Source: Candidatus Kuenenia stuttgartensis
GTDB taxonomy: Bacteria > Planctomycetota > Planctomycetia > Gemmatales > Gemmataceae
Reading direction: 5' to 3'
Assembly: GCA_945875585.1 (NCBI GenBank)
Contig: CAMCLK010000001.1
Span: forward strand, 104,657 to 168,656
DNA: 64,000 bases
In this document: positions 1 to 8,060 of the stretch, piece by piece
Position numbering within the stretch: position 1 is the first letter of the stretch
Layout: each line of letters starts with the position of its first letter
Notes under the pieces: generated by a model
The model's input: the letters and a program-made list of their open reading frames with translations, nothing else
What the model was told of the DNA's origin: nothing
The model's database searches: none
Program-made: the position numbers and the translations under genes

Positions 1-465
1 AAAAGGTGGTTCATGGAGAATCACATTATTCGCCTTGTTCCCGTCGATTTCAACGATACCCAACTTGGGTTGTGTCCAGTTGATACCGTCCGTGCTTTCG
101 CAATACCGAGTCACCTCGGTAACGTCGCCATCGAATCGGGCGCTGCGTCCGTCGCGGGTGTAAAGTCGGAAAAGAGAGCCATCCTTGATGATGGTGCCGT
201 ATTCAAGGTTGTTGGCAGGTTGTTCCGTGGCGGCTGCGAGCCTTGGTTCATGCAGGTGCAGGGTCGAGTTGTCGAGTTGATCGATGAGGAACCGATCGAC
301 AAACAGTTCGAGGCGCGAACCAATTTCGAGCGGTTTGCCGCGAATGTCCGCTGGTGCATCAGACCGGGTCGGGGTTTGGGCGAAACCCCGATGGGGCAGA
401 ACCAAAAGGAGGAACGCGAAAAATACGTGCCTTGTTCCCCAAGCACCAACTGACAATCGGGTCAT
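1..465 (-). CDS. Secreted glycosidase-like propeller protein, C-terminus beyond window
   Basis: Only the first 155 codons lie in the window; the frame runs open through position 1. The start is the ATG at 465. Residues about 13-30 are hydrophobic and end in FAQT, a likely Sec signal peptide. Then come ELFVDRFLID and TRYCESTDGINWTQP; the 'STDG-NW' strand is typical of five-bladed propeller glycosidase-like proteins (GH32/GH43-like) common in planctomycetes. This would place the product outside the cytoplasm acting on or binding carbohydrate. It is the last visible gene of the minus-strand operon, 51 bases after the SMP-30 gene. The exact family cannot be settled without the remainder. Confidence 0.7.
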   Translation of the reverse strand, partial: MTRLSVGAWGTRHVFFAFLLLVLPHRGFAQTPTRSDAPADIRGKPLEIGSRLELFVDRFLIDQLDNSTLHLHEPRLAAATEQPANNLEYGTIIKDGSLFRLYTRDGRSARFDGDVTEVTRYCESTDGINWTQPKLGIVEIDGNKANNVILHEPPF

Positions 466-516
466 TCAGAAGCCTCCATGCATTTTCATTCAACACACGG
501 GCGTCACCAGATTGTG

Positions 517-1476
517 TTACCAGTTGGCACCTTTGGGTTTTGCGCCTGCAACCTTAACCCTTACGCTGTAGAGCGATGTGCGTGCCGTAATGAACAGCGT
601 TTTAAAATCGTCGCCACCAAAGCACAGGTTTGCCGGATTCTCCGGCACTTCAATCTGGCCAACCAGTTTGCCATCGGCATTGTAAACATGAACCTTGTTG
701 CCGTGCGTGGTATACAGATTGCCTTTGACATCGAGTCTTATGCCATCACTGCCCTGCTTGATCACGAAGATTGTTTTGCCCAACCGGCCATCCTTGTCGA
801 TGGCATAGCAATGGATACTCGCAGGCAGCTTATGGAATGCCGGATCGGGATGGCGTGTGTTTCCGCCTGTATCGGCAACATAAAGACGTGATTCGTCAGA
901 TGAAAACACAATGCCGTTGGGCATGGGCAGATCTTTGATGACTGGGTCAACCTTTCCCGATTTTGGATCGAGCTTGAAGACCCAATGGCCTGGGATTTCA
1001 GCTTTCTCCTTCAGGCCCCACGATGGATCGGTGAACCATAGGGTGCCATCCGATCGCACGGCCACGTCGTTGGGCGAATTGAACCGCTTGCCATCGTATT
1101 TATCTGCCAAAACGGTGATGTCGCCATTGGCCTCGGTGCGCACAAGATTGCGGCCGGCATGCTGGCAGGAGACTATCCGCCCCTGCAAATCGAGGATGTT
1201 GCCGTTGGATTCTTGGCTTTTGCGGAAAACCGAAAGGCCGTCAGCTTCAGTCCATTGCATGATATTGCTGTTTGGAATATCAGAAAAAATCAGCTTTTTC
1301 GCGTTAGGCAACCATGCCGGGCCTTCCGTGAACTTCATGCCGCCGGCCAGTTTTTTCACGGTGCTTCCTGGCTCGAGCAGCGGGTTGCTGTCATCGGCCC
1401 GCGCGGTGGCAATCAATAGAACCAACGCGCAACCACAAATGGTTGTCAGAGCTTTGGAGAGCCGATGATGAATCAT
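517..1476 (-). CDS. SMP-30/gluconolactonase family protein, exported
   Basis: A 319-residue protein with a signal peptide (residues ~1-27, cleavage near ARA-DD), followed by a six-bladed SMP-30/gluconolactonase propeller. Family metal-site features are visible: FTEGPAW near residue 50, NSPNDVAV in the middle, and MPNGIVFS followed by LYVADT. The family opens sugar lactones to aldonic acids, and export suggests action in the periplasm. It lies 48 bases downstream of a YbhE-type lactonase and is the second-last visible gene of the operon. The substrate is not predictable from sequence. Family call is firm, function moderate. Confidence 0.9.
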   Translation of the reverse strand: MIHHRLSKALTTICGCALVLLIATARADDSNPLLEPGSTVKKLAGGMKFTEGPAWLPNAKKLIFSDIPNSNIMQWTEADGLSVFRKSQESNGNILDLQGRIVSCQHAGRNLVRTEANGDITVLADKYDGKRFNSPNDVAVRSDGTLWFTDPSWGLKEKAEIPGHWVFKLDPKSGKVDPVIKDLPMPNGIVFSSDESRLYVADTGGNTRHPDPAFHKLPASIHCYAIDKDGRLGKTIFVIKQGSDGIRLDVKGNLYTTHGNKVHVYNADGKLVGQIEVPENPANLCFGGDDFKTLFITARTSLYSVRVKVAGAKPKGANW

Positions 1477-1524
1477 GTTGGAATCCTTGGGTGTTGGTTC
1501 TACTGATCAGGAAAAACAGTGATG

Positions 1525-2658
1525 TCATTCACCGAGCACAATGCACGAAGGCTTGGGCATGGCAATAGTATTGCCCGAAGGAGCAAGCTTTCCGGTGTCA
1601 GGGGCGATGGCGAACACCGAAAGGTTGTCTCCAGGCATATTGGCACAGATAAGCCACTTGCCCCCTGGCATAATGGAAAGGTTTTGTGGACCTTTGCCAC
1701 GGCTGGGCACAATTCCGATCAATTCGAAAGATTCTTTTTCACCTAGGCGGTACATGGCAATACTGTCGTGCCCACGGTTGGTGGCGTACAGGAACCTGCC
1801 ATTGGAAGAGATTTTAATATCTGCGCAGTAGCTGGTTCCCTTGAAATCAGCAGGCAGCGTCGTGATGGTTTTTCGGGCAGAAAGCGCTCCCGTGGCCGCA
1901 TCAAAATCGAACATGGTGACGGAGTTGGCCAGTTCATTCACCGCGTAAGCTCGCTTGCCATCGGGGTGAAATACGAAATGACGGGGACCAGCGCCGGGAG
2001 GGCACATGGCAAATGGAGGGTCGTTGGGTGTGGCCTTCGATGTTTTGGGATCGAGACGGTAAATCAGAATTTTGTCCATACCCAAATCGGCTGCATACAG
2101 GAACCGATTATCCGGACTTGGCACAAAACAGTGGGCATGTGGCTGTTTCTGGCGGCCAGCGATCACGCTCGAACCGTTATGTTTGATGAACGATGCGGAA
2201 GGCTCTAGGCCACCATCGGCCCGAACGGGAAGAGTGGCCACGCTTCCTGACGCGTAATTGGCAACAAGGATCGTCTTGCCGGTGGCATCCGCCTGCAGGA
2301 AACATGCCGCCGAGCCACGCGCAGACTGTTTGTTGATCAATTCCAGACGCCCGTTGGTCCCGATGGCAAAGGCAGCGACATCTTCGTCATCTTTGCTGCC
2401 AAACTGCTTGGCATGAATCGAATAAAGGAATTTTTTGTCGGGAGATAGCGCGAGAAAAAACGGATTGGGAGTTCCGCCATGCTTGTGAACTGGTTCAAGT
2501 GTGCCGGTCTTCTGCTCAAATCGGTAGGAATGGATCGCACCCTGTTCGCCCGTGACAAAAGACGAGACGAACAGAAGCGGATCGGCAGCAATCGATACAG
2601 AGGCCATGGCCAAAGCAGCGATAACCGTGCAAGGCATGCGATATTGGCAGTTGGACAT
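1525..2658 (-). CDS. YbhE/Pgl-type lactonase family beta-propeller, exported
   Basis: A 377-residue seven-bladed propeller of the 6-phosphogluconolactonase (YbhE/Pgl) type. Recognisable repeats include LLFVSSF, HAHCFVPSPDNRFLYAADLG, GPRHFVFHPDGKRAYAVNEL and LYATNRGHDSIAMY. A signal peptide (about residues 8-25, ending SIAAD) argues against the cytosolic pentose-phosphate role and for an extracytoplasmic lactonase. The ATG at 2658 has GGAG about eight bases upstream. It resembles the lactonase at 4159-5283, so the operon carries two related copies, plausibly an old duplication, separated by the Fae and hydrolase genes. Confidence 0.9.
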   Translation of the reverse strand: MSNCQYRMPCTVIAALAMASVSIAADPLLFVSSFVTGEQGAIHSYRFEQKTGTLEPVHKHGGTPNPFFLALSPDKKFLYSIHAKQFGSKDDEDVAAFAIGTNGRLELINKQSARGSAACFLQADATGKTILVANYASGSVATLPVRADGGLEPSASFIKHNGSSVIAGRQKQPHAHCFVPSPDNRFLYAADLGMDKILIYRLDPKTSKATPNDPPFAMCPPGAGPRHFVFHPDGKRAYAVNELANSVTMFDFDAATGALSARKTITTLPADFKGTSYCADIKISSNGRFLYATNRGHDSIAMYRLGEKESFELIGIVPSRGKGPQNLSIMPGGKWLICANMPGDNLSVFAIAPDTGKLAPSGNTIAMPKPSCIVLGE

Positions 2659-2700
2659 GGCCTGATCTCCGAAGTTTGTTGCAATAGTGATACCGACGAA

Positions 2701-3264
2701 TCAGATTTTGCCTTCGCGCCCCAATTGGTGGAAATAGTGTTCCACTGTGTGCTGGTTTTCTAGCAACCAATCGATGGATGGTTCCCGGTTCATCGCCTTG
2801 GTGAGCACTTTTACCGTGGCTTCGCGGTGGACCTTGAACAGGGCGTCGTGGTCTACCTTACCGGGTGCCAGTTCCAGCACGGCTGGATCCAGCCATACGG
2901 AATAGATGATCCCCAGATCTTCAGCTTTTTCACGGGGAATGACGCCCGCGCGCACGGCATCGAGCACGCCATGAGCAATAGCGGCTTGCACCGTGCCCAT
3001 AAGAATGCCGGTGTACCGTTCGCTTTTTACCGTGACCTTGCTGACCATCAGCGTGGCTGGCTTGACCTGAACATCGGAATTCAAAATGGCAAAGACGCGC
3101 GTATGCCCCTTGACCTGATCGCCCACAAGCGTGGCCAAGGCTGTGCCTACGGGGCCATCCAGTTCGCCGATAACAATCTCTGGTTCGGCGCAGAGGTATC
3201 CCTCGTCGCCTTCAACAAGCGCCTCTGCTGTGCGCATGCCAATTCTGTCGGAATTCTTGCTCAC
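2701..3264 (-). CDS. Formaldehyde-activating enzyme (Fae) homologue
   Basis: A 187-residue protein matching the Fae fold along its length: EALVEGDEG, EIVIG, GPVGTA, KPATLMVSKVTVKS, GTVQAAIAHGVLDAV and GVIPREKAEDLGIIYSVWLDP. Fae condenses formaldehyde with tetrahydromethanopterin. Aligned by eye to Methylorubrum Fae, the active-site His22 position (AHIDLIIG) is Glu27 here (AEPEIVIG), and a two-residue insertion precedes it, so this looks like a divergent Fae2/Fae3-type paralogue. The start is GTG with AGGA about eight bases upstream. No other methanopterin-pathway gene is in the window; the neighbours are lactonases. Family confident, enzymatic activity uncertain. Confidence 0.85.
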   Translation of the reverse strand: MSKNSDRIGMRTAEALVEGDEGYLCAEPEIVIGELDGPVGTALATLVGDQVKGHTRVFAILNSDVQVKPATLMVSKVTVKSERYTGILMGTVQAAIAHGVLDAVRAGVIPREKAEDLGIIYSVWLDPAVLELAPGKVDHDALFKVHREATVKVLTKAMNREPSIDWLLENQHTVEHYFHQLGREGKI

Positions 3265-3289
3265 GGTGTGTTCCTGCCCTTGGTTGTTG

Positions 3290-4162
3290 TCAATCCTTGC
3301 CTGTTACGGGTTTGAACGCGAACGGTTTGCCACCCAGTACCTGATCGGAGGTAACCGTTGGACAAACCACTTTCTCAAGATGCTCGATAAACAATCGAGT
3401 GCCCTCTTGATGAGAAACCATCGGCGCGCGCGCCGGATTGTACATGCTGTCGGTGAGGTCCCGCACCAGCACTGCGTTTTTGCCATTTTTTGATAACTGG
3501 CGCAAACCGAAAGGCCTGCCAGCGACGCACATATTCACATGGACACCGACAAGCGCGACATTGCGGATCTTGCGTTCTTCAAGAAGGTTCCAGATCTCCA
3601 CCCCTGAGTCGCTGATGGCGTCGCGTTCTTGGTCGATTTTCAAAACATCGATCTGCCGGGTCCAGGGCGCCCGCGGATTAAGGCCTTTTGCCTTGAGTTC
3701 TGCGGCCCAGGCGGCATGTTCGACAGGATCGTCGTCTTCGCCACCGTCGGTTTGGTCGATGGGGTATTTCAGTTTTTCCTCGGTGGGAATGCTCTTGCAC
3801 CATCCGTCGATGCCATTGGGAAGGTTGGCGGCCTTAGGTGCGGATTGGGCGCGCTTGCGTGCCGGTGTGCCTACGTACGGTGTCATGCAACTGCTGGGTG
3901 CATGAATAATCAAGACTCCCTTGTCGCGGCATTTTACGAGGAATTCGTTAACCCTTGGCGCCATTTCGGTTTCACGCCTCACGGCATTCAGGCAGTGATG
4001 AAGGTCCCACATATCGCAGACAATCACGGCTGTGGCTGCGGGATCCCACTCCTCGGCGCGCTCTTTCGCGGTGCCCTCAAGGGTTCGGGTGCGCAGCGTC
4101 AGGTGGAACGGATCGGCTGCGGAAATGTTCAGCACGGCTGTTAACGCAATCATCCAACTCAT
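3290..4162 (-). CDS. Isochorismatase-like cysteine hydrolase, exported
   Basis: A 290-residue isochorismatase-superfamily hydrolase. The catalytic Asp sits in AVIVCDMWD and the nucleophilic Cys in VGVHVNMCV. The chosen start (ATG 4162, MSWMIALTAV) has a strong GGAGGTG ribosome-binding site five bases upstream and begins a short signal peptide; the frame is open 11 codons further upstream but lacks such a site. The ATG overlaps the stop of the lactonase gene by four bases (ATGA), indicating translational coupling. The family cleaves amides or enol ethers (nicotinamide, N-carbamoyl compounds, isochorismate). The substrate here is unknown. Confidence 0.85.
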   Translation of the reverse strand: MSWMIALTAVLNISAADPFHLTLRTRTLEGTAKERAEEWDPAATAVIVCDMWDLHHCLNAVRRETEMAPRVNEFLVKCRDKGVLIIHAPSSCMTPYVGTPARKRAQSAPKAANLPNGIDGWCKSIPTEEKLKYPIDQTDGGEDDDPVEHAAWAAELKAKGLNPRAPWTRQIDVLKIDQERDAISDSGVEIWNLLEERKIRNVALVGVHVNMCVAGRPFGLRQLSKNGKNAVLVRDLTDSMYNPARAPMVSHQEGTRLFIEHLEKVVCPTVTSDQVLGGKPFAFKPVTGKD

Positions 4163-5283
4163 CGGGCACCTCCGGTGGCAAGCAGGCGCAGGCAAACTGG
4201 TTTGCCTACCTTGGCGGAAATACTCGTGGGTTTCGGTACCCCCGTTTTCTGGTCGATCGCAAAAACAATGATGGTGTCAGCGTTCTGATTGGCCACGAGC
4301 AGCCACTTTCCAGTGGGATCAACAATGAAGTTGCGTGGTTCCTTGATTCCTGCCGTGGCAAAGCCAGCCACCGCAAGCGTGCCGGATTCAGGATTCACCG
4401 TGAAAGCCGCGATGCTGTCGCCCCTGCGGTTGGATCCATAAATGAATTTGCCGGAAGGGTGTGCAACCACCTCGGCGGTGTAGCTGTCGCCTTTGAAGTT
4501 TTTGGGCAGGGTGGAGATGGTCTGATAGGAAGTCAATGCGCCCGTTTTGGGATTGTGCGTGAATGCCGTGATGGTATTGGCTAATTCATTGATCACAAAA
4601 GCAAATTTGCCCGAAGGATGAAAACAGAAATGGCGGGGGCCGGAACCTTTTGGAACCGCCACATTCGCTGGATCTGCTGGCGATAGGGCGCCGGTTGCCT
4701 TGTCGAGCTTGTAAATGAGGACCTGATCCAGACCGAGATCGGCAGCGTATACAAAGGTCCCGGAGGGATCGGTATTGATGGAGTGCGCGTGGGGCGCCTC
4801 TTGGCGTTGTTTGTTAACGCTGGCACCCTTGTGTTGAATGAACGATGCGGGCTCACCAAGGCTGCCATCCGGACCCACGCGGTAAGAGACCACGCTTCCA
4901 CCGCCGTAGTTCGCTACCAAAACCGCGGTTCCTTCCGGATTCAGCGTGATATGGCATGGCCCACCACCAACGGTGGACTGGTCGTTGATGGCCTTGAGAT
5001 CGCCTTTGGGCGACAGGTCGAACGCGGCGACTGCTCCGCCCTTTCGCTTGCCTGATTCGCCTACTTCACCCACAGCATAAAGCTTTTTCCCATCTGGATG
5101 AATGGCCAGGAATGACGGGTTGGTCATTTTTGCCGCCAAGGCTGGTTCACCCAACGCGCCCGTGGCAGAGTCGAACGTGAGCCGATAAATGCCTTCGCTA
5201 GTAGGGCTATTGTAGGTGCCGACATACAGATTGTGTGTCGGCTGAACGGGCGCCAATAGCGCGCAGGCCAGCACAAGATTCAT
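4159..5283 (-). CDS. YbhE/Pgl-type lactonase family beta-propeller, exported
   Basis: A 374-residue propeller of the YbhE lactonase family with HNLYVGTYNSP at the N-terminus, then GGPCHITLNPEGTAVLVANY, HAHSINTDPSGTFVYAADLG and GPRHFCFHPSGKFAFVINEL. The start is the ATG at 5283 (MNLVLACALLAPV), a compact signal peptide, with AGGGAG ten bases upstream. The frame is open 59 codons further, but that stretch lies over the upstream membrane-protein gene and is not protein-like. It overlaps both neighbours by four bases (ATGA). It shares domain order and several motifs with the lactonase at 1525-2658. Confidence 0.9.
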   Translation of the reverse strand: MNLVLACALLAPVQPTHNLYVGTYNSPTSEGIYRLTFDSATGALGEPALAAKMTNPSFLAIHPDGKKLYAVGEVGESGKRKGGAVAAFDLSPKGDLKAINDQSTVGGGPCHITLNPEGTAVLVANYGGGSVVSYRVGPDGSLGEPASFIQHKGASVNKQRQEAPHAHSINTDPSGTFVYAADLGLDQVLIYKLDKATGALSPADPANVAVPKGSGPRHFCFHPSGKFAFVINELANTITAFTHNPKTGALTSYQTISTLPKNFKGDSYTAEVVAHPSGKFIYGSNRRGDSIAAFTVNPESGTLAVAGFATAGIKEPRNFIVDPTGKWLLVANQNADTIIVFAIDQKTGVPKPTSISAKVGKPVCLRLLATGGAR

Positions 5284-5708
5284 GATAAAGATTCTCCCTG
5301 ACGTGTTAGATGTTCGAGCACCAGCAAGACGAAGCCAAAGCCAGCAATTCCCGGGCCCTCGCCGAGAGTCCACCACCATGGCATACCGGCAGAAATATCG
5401 ATCGCGATCATCGACAATCCAAATACCATGTTGCCCAAGCCGAGGGCCACGACCAGCCATGGCGCCCTTTCAGGCCGCCATGCAATAGCACCCACAAGCA
5501 CGCCATGAAACGCGTAGAGCGCCGAAGCCGAGCGCGCCAGATACCAGGCTACAGGCTGGTCGGGAAATTCGCCCAGCCCCAGCAGGCGGTGAATGAACAT
5601 GTACCATTCACCGGGAAAAACAGCGCAAACAGCGGCCAACAAAAGAATGCAGGAACCCATGGCTAGGGAACATTGCAGCAGCAACCGGGCTGTTGCCGCA
5701 CCGATCAT
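5280..5708 (-). CDS. Small membrane protein of unknown function
   Basis: A 142-residue protein with four predicted membrane helices: about residues 8-30 (LLLQCSLAMGSCILLLAAV), 58-75, 84-102 and 118-135. Between helices one and two is a short loop with the sequence GEWYMFIHRLLGLGEFPDQP. I do not recognise a family. It is embedded in the operon with ATGA overlaps to the ThuA gene upstream and the lactonase downstream, so it is almost certainly a real, co-translated gene. A role anchoring or serving the exported enzymes around it is possible but is only inference. Confidence 0.8.
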   Translation of the reverse strand: MIGAATARLLLQCSLAMGSCILLLAAVCAVFPGEWYMFIHRLLGLGEFPDQPVAWYLARSASALYAFHGVLVGAIAWRPERAPWLVVALGLGNMVFGLSMIAIDISAGMPWWWTLGEGPGIAGFGFVLLVLEHLTRQGESLS

Positions 5709-6691
5709 TTCAGGTCGGCGGGCTTGACGCCCTTGGTGTAGCCATTGAAAGAGAATCGGGTGGGCTTGTAGGCGCCAACTAACGCCACATCTGCTTTGGC
5801 GGGCACTTCAAGGCCTGTCAAGCGGTACGAGGCGTTCACAATCAGGCGGCGCAGGGCTTCATTTTCAAGATCTTGCGAGGCACCCATGGTTGTGGTGAGG
5901 CATTGACCTGTTGTCCCGCCAGGCAGCGTGTAGCTCTTGGTCCAGACAACCGGCATCATGGGTTGATTGACCTTAGTGGTTACGGCGGGGTCGGAAGCCT
6001 TCATGCCCGCCACGACTTCACCAAGAACTAGGGGCTTGCTATCGCCCGGCAGCGGTAGGCGCACGCCGTAAACATCGGACGGGCCAAAAATCTCGCCGTC
6101 TTCGATACCGCGCAGCAGGGGGTTGTCTTTTTGTTCGGGAATGATGCGACCGCGCGTCGCCTGACTGCCGTGGTTGCCGTGGTGACTGATCCACTTCTCA
6201 CCCAGCACAAGACGGCCAAAACCATCCGCCCACTCTTTACGTTCGCCACCATAGCCGTTGCCATAATGCGCATACGGGTGGTCTTTAGGCATATTGAAGG
6301 CGTGGGTGGAAGTGCGCAGGCCAATGACTGGCTTGCCTTTCATCAGATAGGTGTCGATCAACTTCATCTGTTCAGGGGGAAGGGCGCGGAAGCGAAGCCC
6401 CATGATCACCAGATCGGCCTTGGCTAAAGCCTCTAACCCGGGAATGTTGTTGCCTTTGTTTGGATTGATTTCGCCGGTGGCTGGATCAATCGCAAACAGG
6501 GTTACAGTATCGAACCCGTGGCGCGTGCTGAGGATCTTCGCTAATTGAGGCAAAGCTTCCTCGGACCGATATTCCTCATCGCCGCTGATCAGGACCACCG
6601 TTTTGCCTTTACCTGGCCCGGAACCGCCAGGAATGACAAGCCATGGATCCGCGGCCAGCATCAAACTCACGAAAGGCAAAAGGCACAGCAT
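5705..6691 (-). CDS. ThuA domain protein, exported
   Basis: The ThuA (trehalose-utilisation type, glutamine-amidotransferase-like) fold is seen in KTVVLISGDEEYRSEEALP, ADLVIMGLRFRALPPEQ, KPVIGLRTSTHAFNMP, HHGNHGSQATRG and the late GQCLTTTMGASQDLENEALRR. The start chosen is ATG 6691 (MLCLLPFVSLMLAADP), which opens a signal peptide and has GGAG nine bases upstream; ATG 6739 is an in-frame alternative adding 16 residues. The product of about 328 residues is likely periplasmic. ThuA domains accompany sugar oxidation genes in planctomycetes, though their reaction is poorly defined. The stop overlaps the next start (ATGA). Confidence 0.85.
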   Translation of the reverse strand: MLCLLPFVSLMLAADPWLVIPGGSGPGKGKTVVLISGDEEYRSEEALPQLAKILSTRHGFDTVTLFAIDPATGEINPNKGNNIPGLEALAKADLVIMGLRFRALPPEQMKLIDTYLMKGKPVIGLRTSTHAFNMPKDHPYAHYGNGYGGERKEWADGFGRLVLGEKWISHHGNHGSQATRGRIIPEQKDNPLLRGIEDGEIFGPSDVYGVRLPLPGDSKPLVLGEVVAGMKASDPAVTTKVNQPMMPVVWTKSYTLPGGTTGQCLTTTMGASQDLENEALRRLIVNASYRLTGLEVPAKADVALVGAYKPTRFSFNGYTKGVKPADLK

Positions 6692-6773
6692 GGAGAGTAG
6701 CTCCGGGCGGGTGATGGTAAACGTAATGCCTACTATCATTCACCGAGGTTGGTTGCGCAAGGGGCTGCCAGTA

Positions 6774-7973
6774 TCAGGCGCCGTATTTGCCCAACCGGCC
6801 CGCGTGGGCCAGTGCCAGTGGCATGAGGTGCTTGGCTTGGAATTGGCCCAAACCACCCGCCAGACAATACGATTCGCCAAACTCCGTTACCGGGTCTGGA
6901 CGGCAGGTAGGCGACCATAGGATGGTCGGCACAGGGTGCCACGAGTGGCTTTTAAGCTTGCTGGGAGTGCTGTGGTCGCCTGTCACGATCAGCACATCGG
7001 GGTTGAGGGCGCGAACACGGGGAATGATGGTGTCGAACTGCTCGATCCGCTGCACTTTTGCCGAGAAATTACCATCTTCACCGGTGCTATCGGTGTATTT
7101 GTAATGCAGGAAAAAGAAGTCGTACGACTTCCAAGCCTGTTCAAGTGCCGCGGCTTGGGTTTCGAGCGACCCGCCCACTTCAAGGATGTCCATCCCCACT
7201 AAGCGGGCCAAGCCACGGTACATCGGGTAGACTGCCAAGGCTGCCGCACGAAGACCATATGCCTCTTTCATGGTGGCAATGGCCGGATACCTGGCGAAAC
7301 CGCGCAGCGTTGCCATGTTGGTTGGAGCATGGGGAGCAAGCGCCAATGCCGCCTTTTCAAGCCACTGGTTCACAACGGCTGCTGTCCGCTCCGATGCGGC
7401 ATCGGCGCCTTTGGCCATCAACGGTTTAACGCCCACTGCTTGAGGGTCTGTATCGTTGACAGAATCTCCCAAACCATCGCCACGAATCACCAGCACGAAC
7501 CGGTGTTCACGGACTGGCTCAACAAACAGCTCAATGCCGGGAATCTGGATTTGCGACAGGACCTTGCAAACCTCAACACACGTTTCCGTGGTTGGACGGC
7601 CTGCGCGGCGATCGGTAATCACACCGTTGCCATCGACCGTGCAGAAGTTGCCGCGGATGGCAACATCGCGGGGGCCTACTGCAAAGTTAATTCCCAGAGC
7701 TTCGAGAATGCCACGGCCGATGCGGTGCTCGAGTGGATCGTAACCAAACAGCCCCAAGTGGCCGGGGCCGCTTCCGGGGGTGATACCAGGAAGAACAGGA
7801 ATGGAAAGGCCACAGGTACCATCGCGAACCAAACCGTCGAGATTGGGAGTTCCAGCAGTCTCGAGTTCGGTTTTCCCGCCTTTTTCCATGGGCAACCCAC
7901 CTAAACCGTCTGCCACCAGCAGAACAATTTTGGTTGCATTGTCTTCGCGAAGTTCCCGAATCAAATCGTGCAT
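6774..7973 (-). CDS. apgM: Cofactor-independent phosphoglycerate mutase, archaeal type
   Basis: A 399-residue member of the alkaline-phosphatase superfamily that interconverts 3- and 2-phosphoglycerate in glycolysis without 2,3-bisphosphoglycerate. Diagnostic pieces are IVLLVADGLGG, ITPGSGPGHLGLFGYDP with the serine nucleophile region, RGNFCTVDG, DRRAGRP, and the C-terminal VTGDHSTPS and SHSWHPVP metal-site motifs. The start at 7973 (MHDLIREL) has GGTGAG five bases upstream and is preferred to the ATG ten codons earlier. It heads the lactonase/Fae operon and is 87 bases downstream of the DUF4340 gene. This is a housekeeping enzyme in an otherwise accessory operon. Confidence 0.9.
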   Translation of the reverse strand: MHDLIRELREDNATKIVLLVADGLGGLPMEKGGKTELETAGTPNLDGLVRDGTCGLSIPVLPGITPGSGPGHLGLFGYDPLEHRIGRGILEALGINFAVGPRDVAIRGNFCTVDGNGVITDRRAGRPTTETCVEVCKVLSQIQIPGIELFVEPVREHRFVLVIRGDGLGDSVNDTDPQAVGVKPLMAKGADAASERTAAVVNQWLEKAALALAPHAPTNMATLRGFARYPAIATMKEAYGLRAAALAVYPMYRGLARLVGMDILEVGGSLETQAAALEQAWKSYDFFFLHYKYTDSTGEDGNFSAKVQRIEQFDTIIPRVRALNPDVLIVTGDHSTPSKLKSHSWHPVPTILWSPTCRPDPVTEFGESYCLAGGLGQFQAKHLMPLALAHAGRLGKYGA

Positions 7974-8060
7974 AGTACTCACCGTGCCATCGCCTTCAAA
8001 CATCTGTCAGAATGTCAAGTTATGGCGGCGATGGCTTGGGGGCCAGTACCTTTGCAGTAA

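Noticed and set aside
13..453. Plus-strand 146-codon frame at the left end
   Set aside because: The minus strand over the same bases encodes a signal peptide and a recognisable glycosidase-like propeller strand; the plus frame has no domain.
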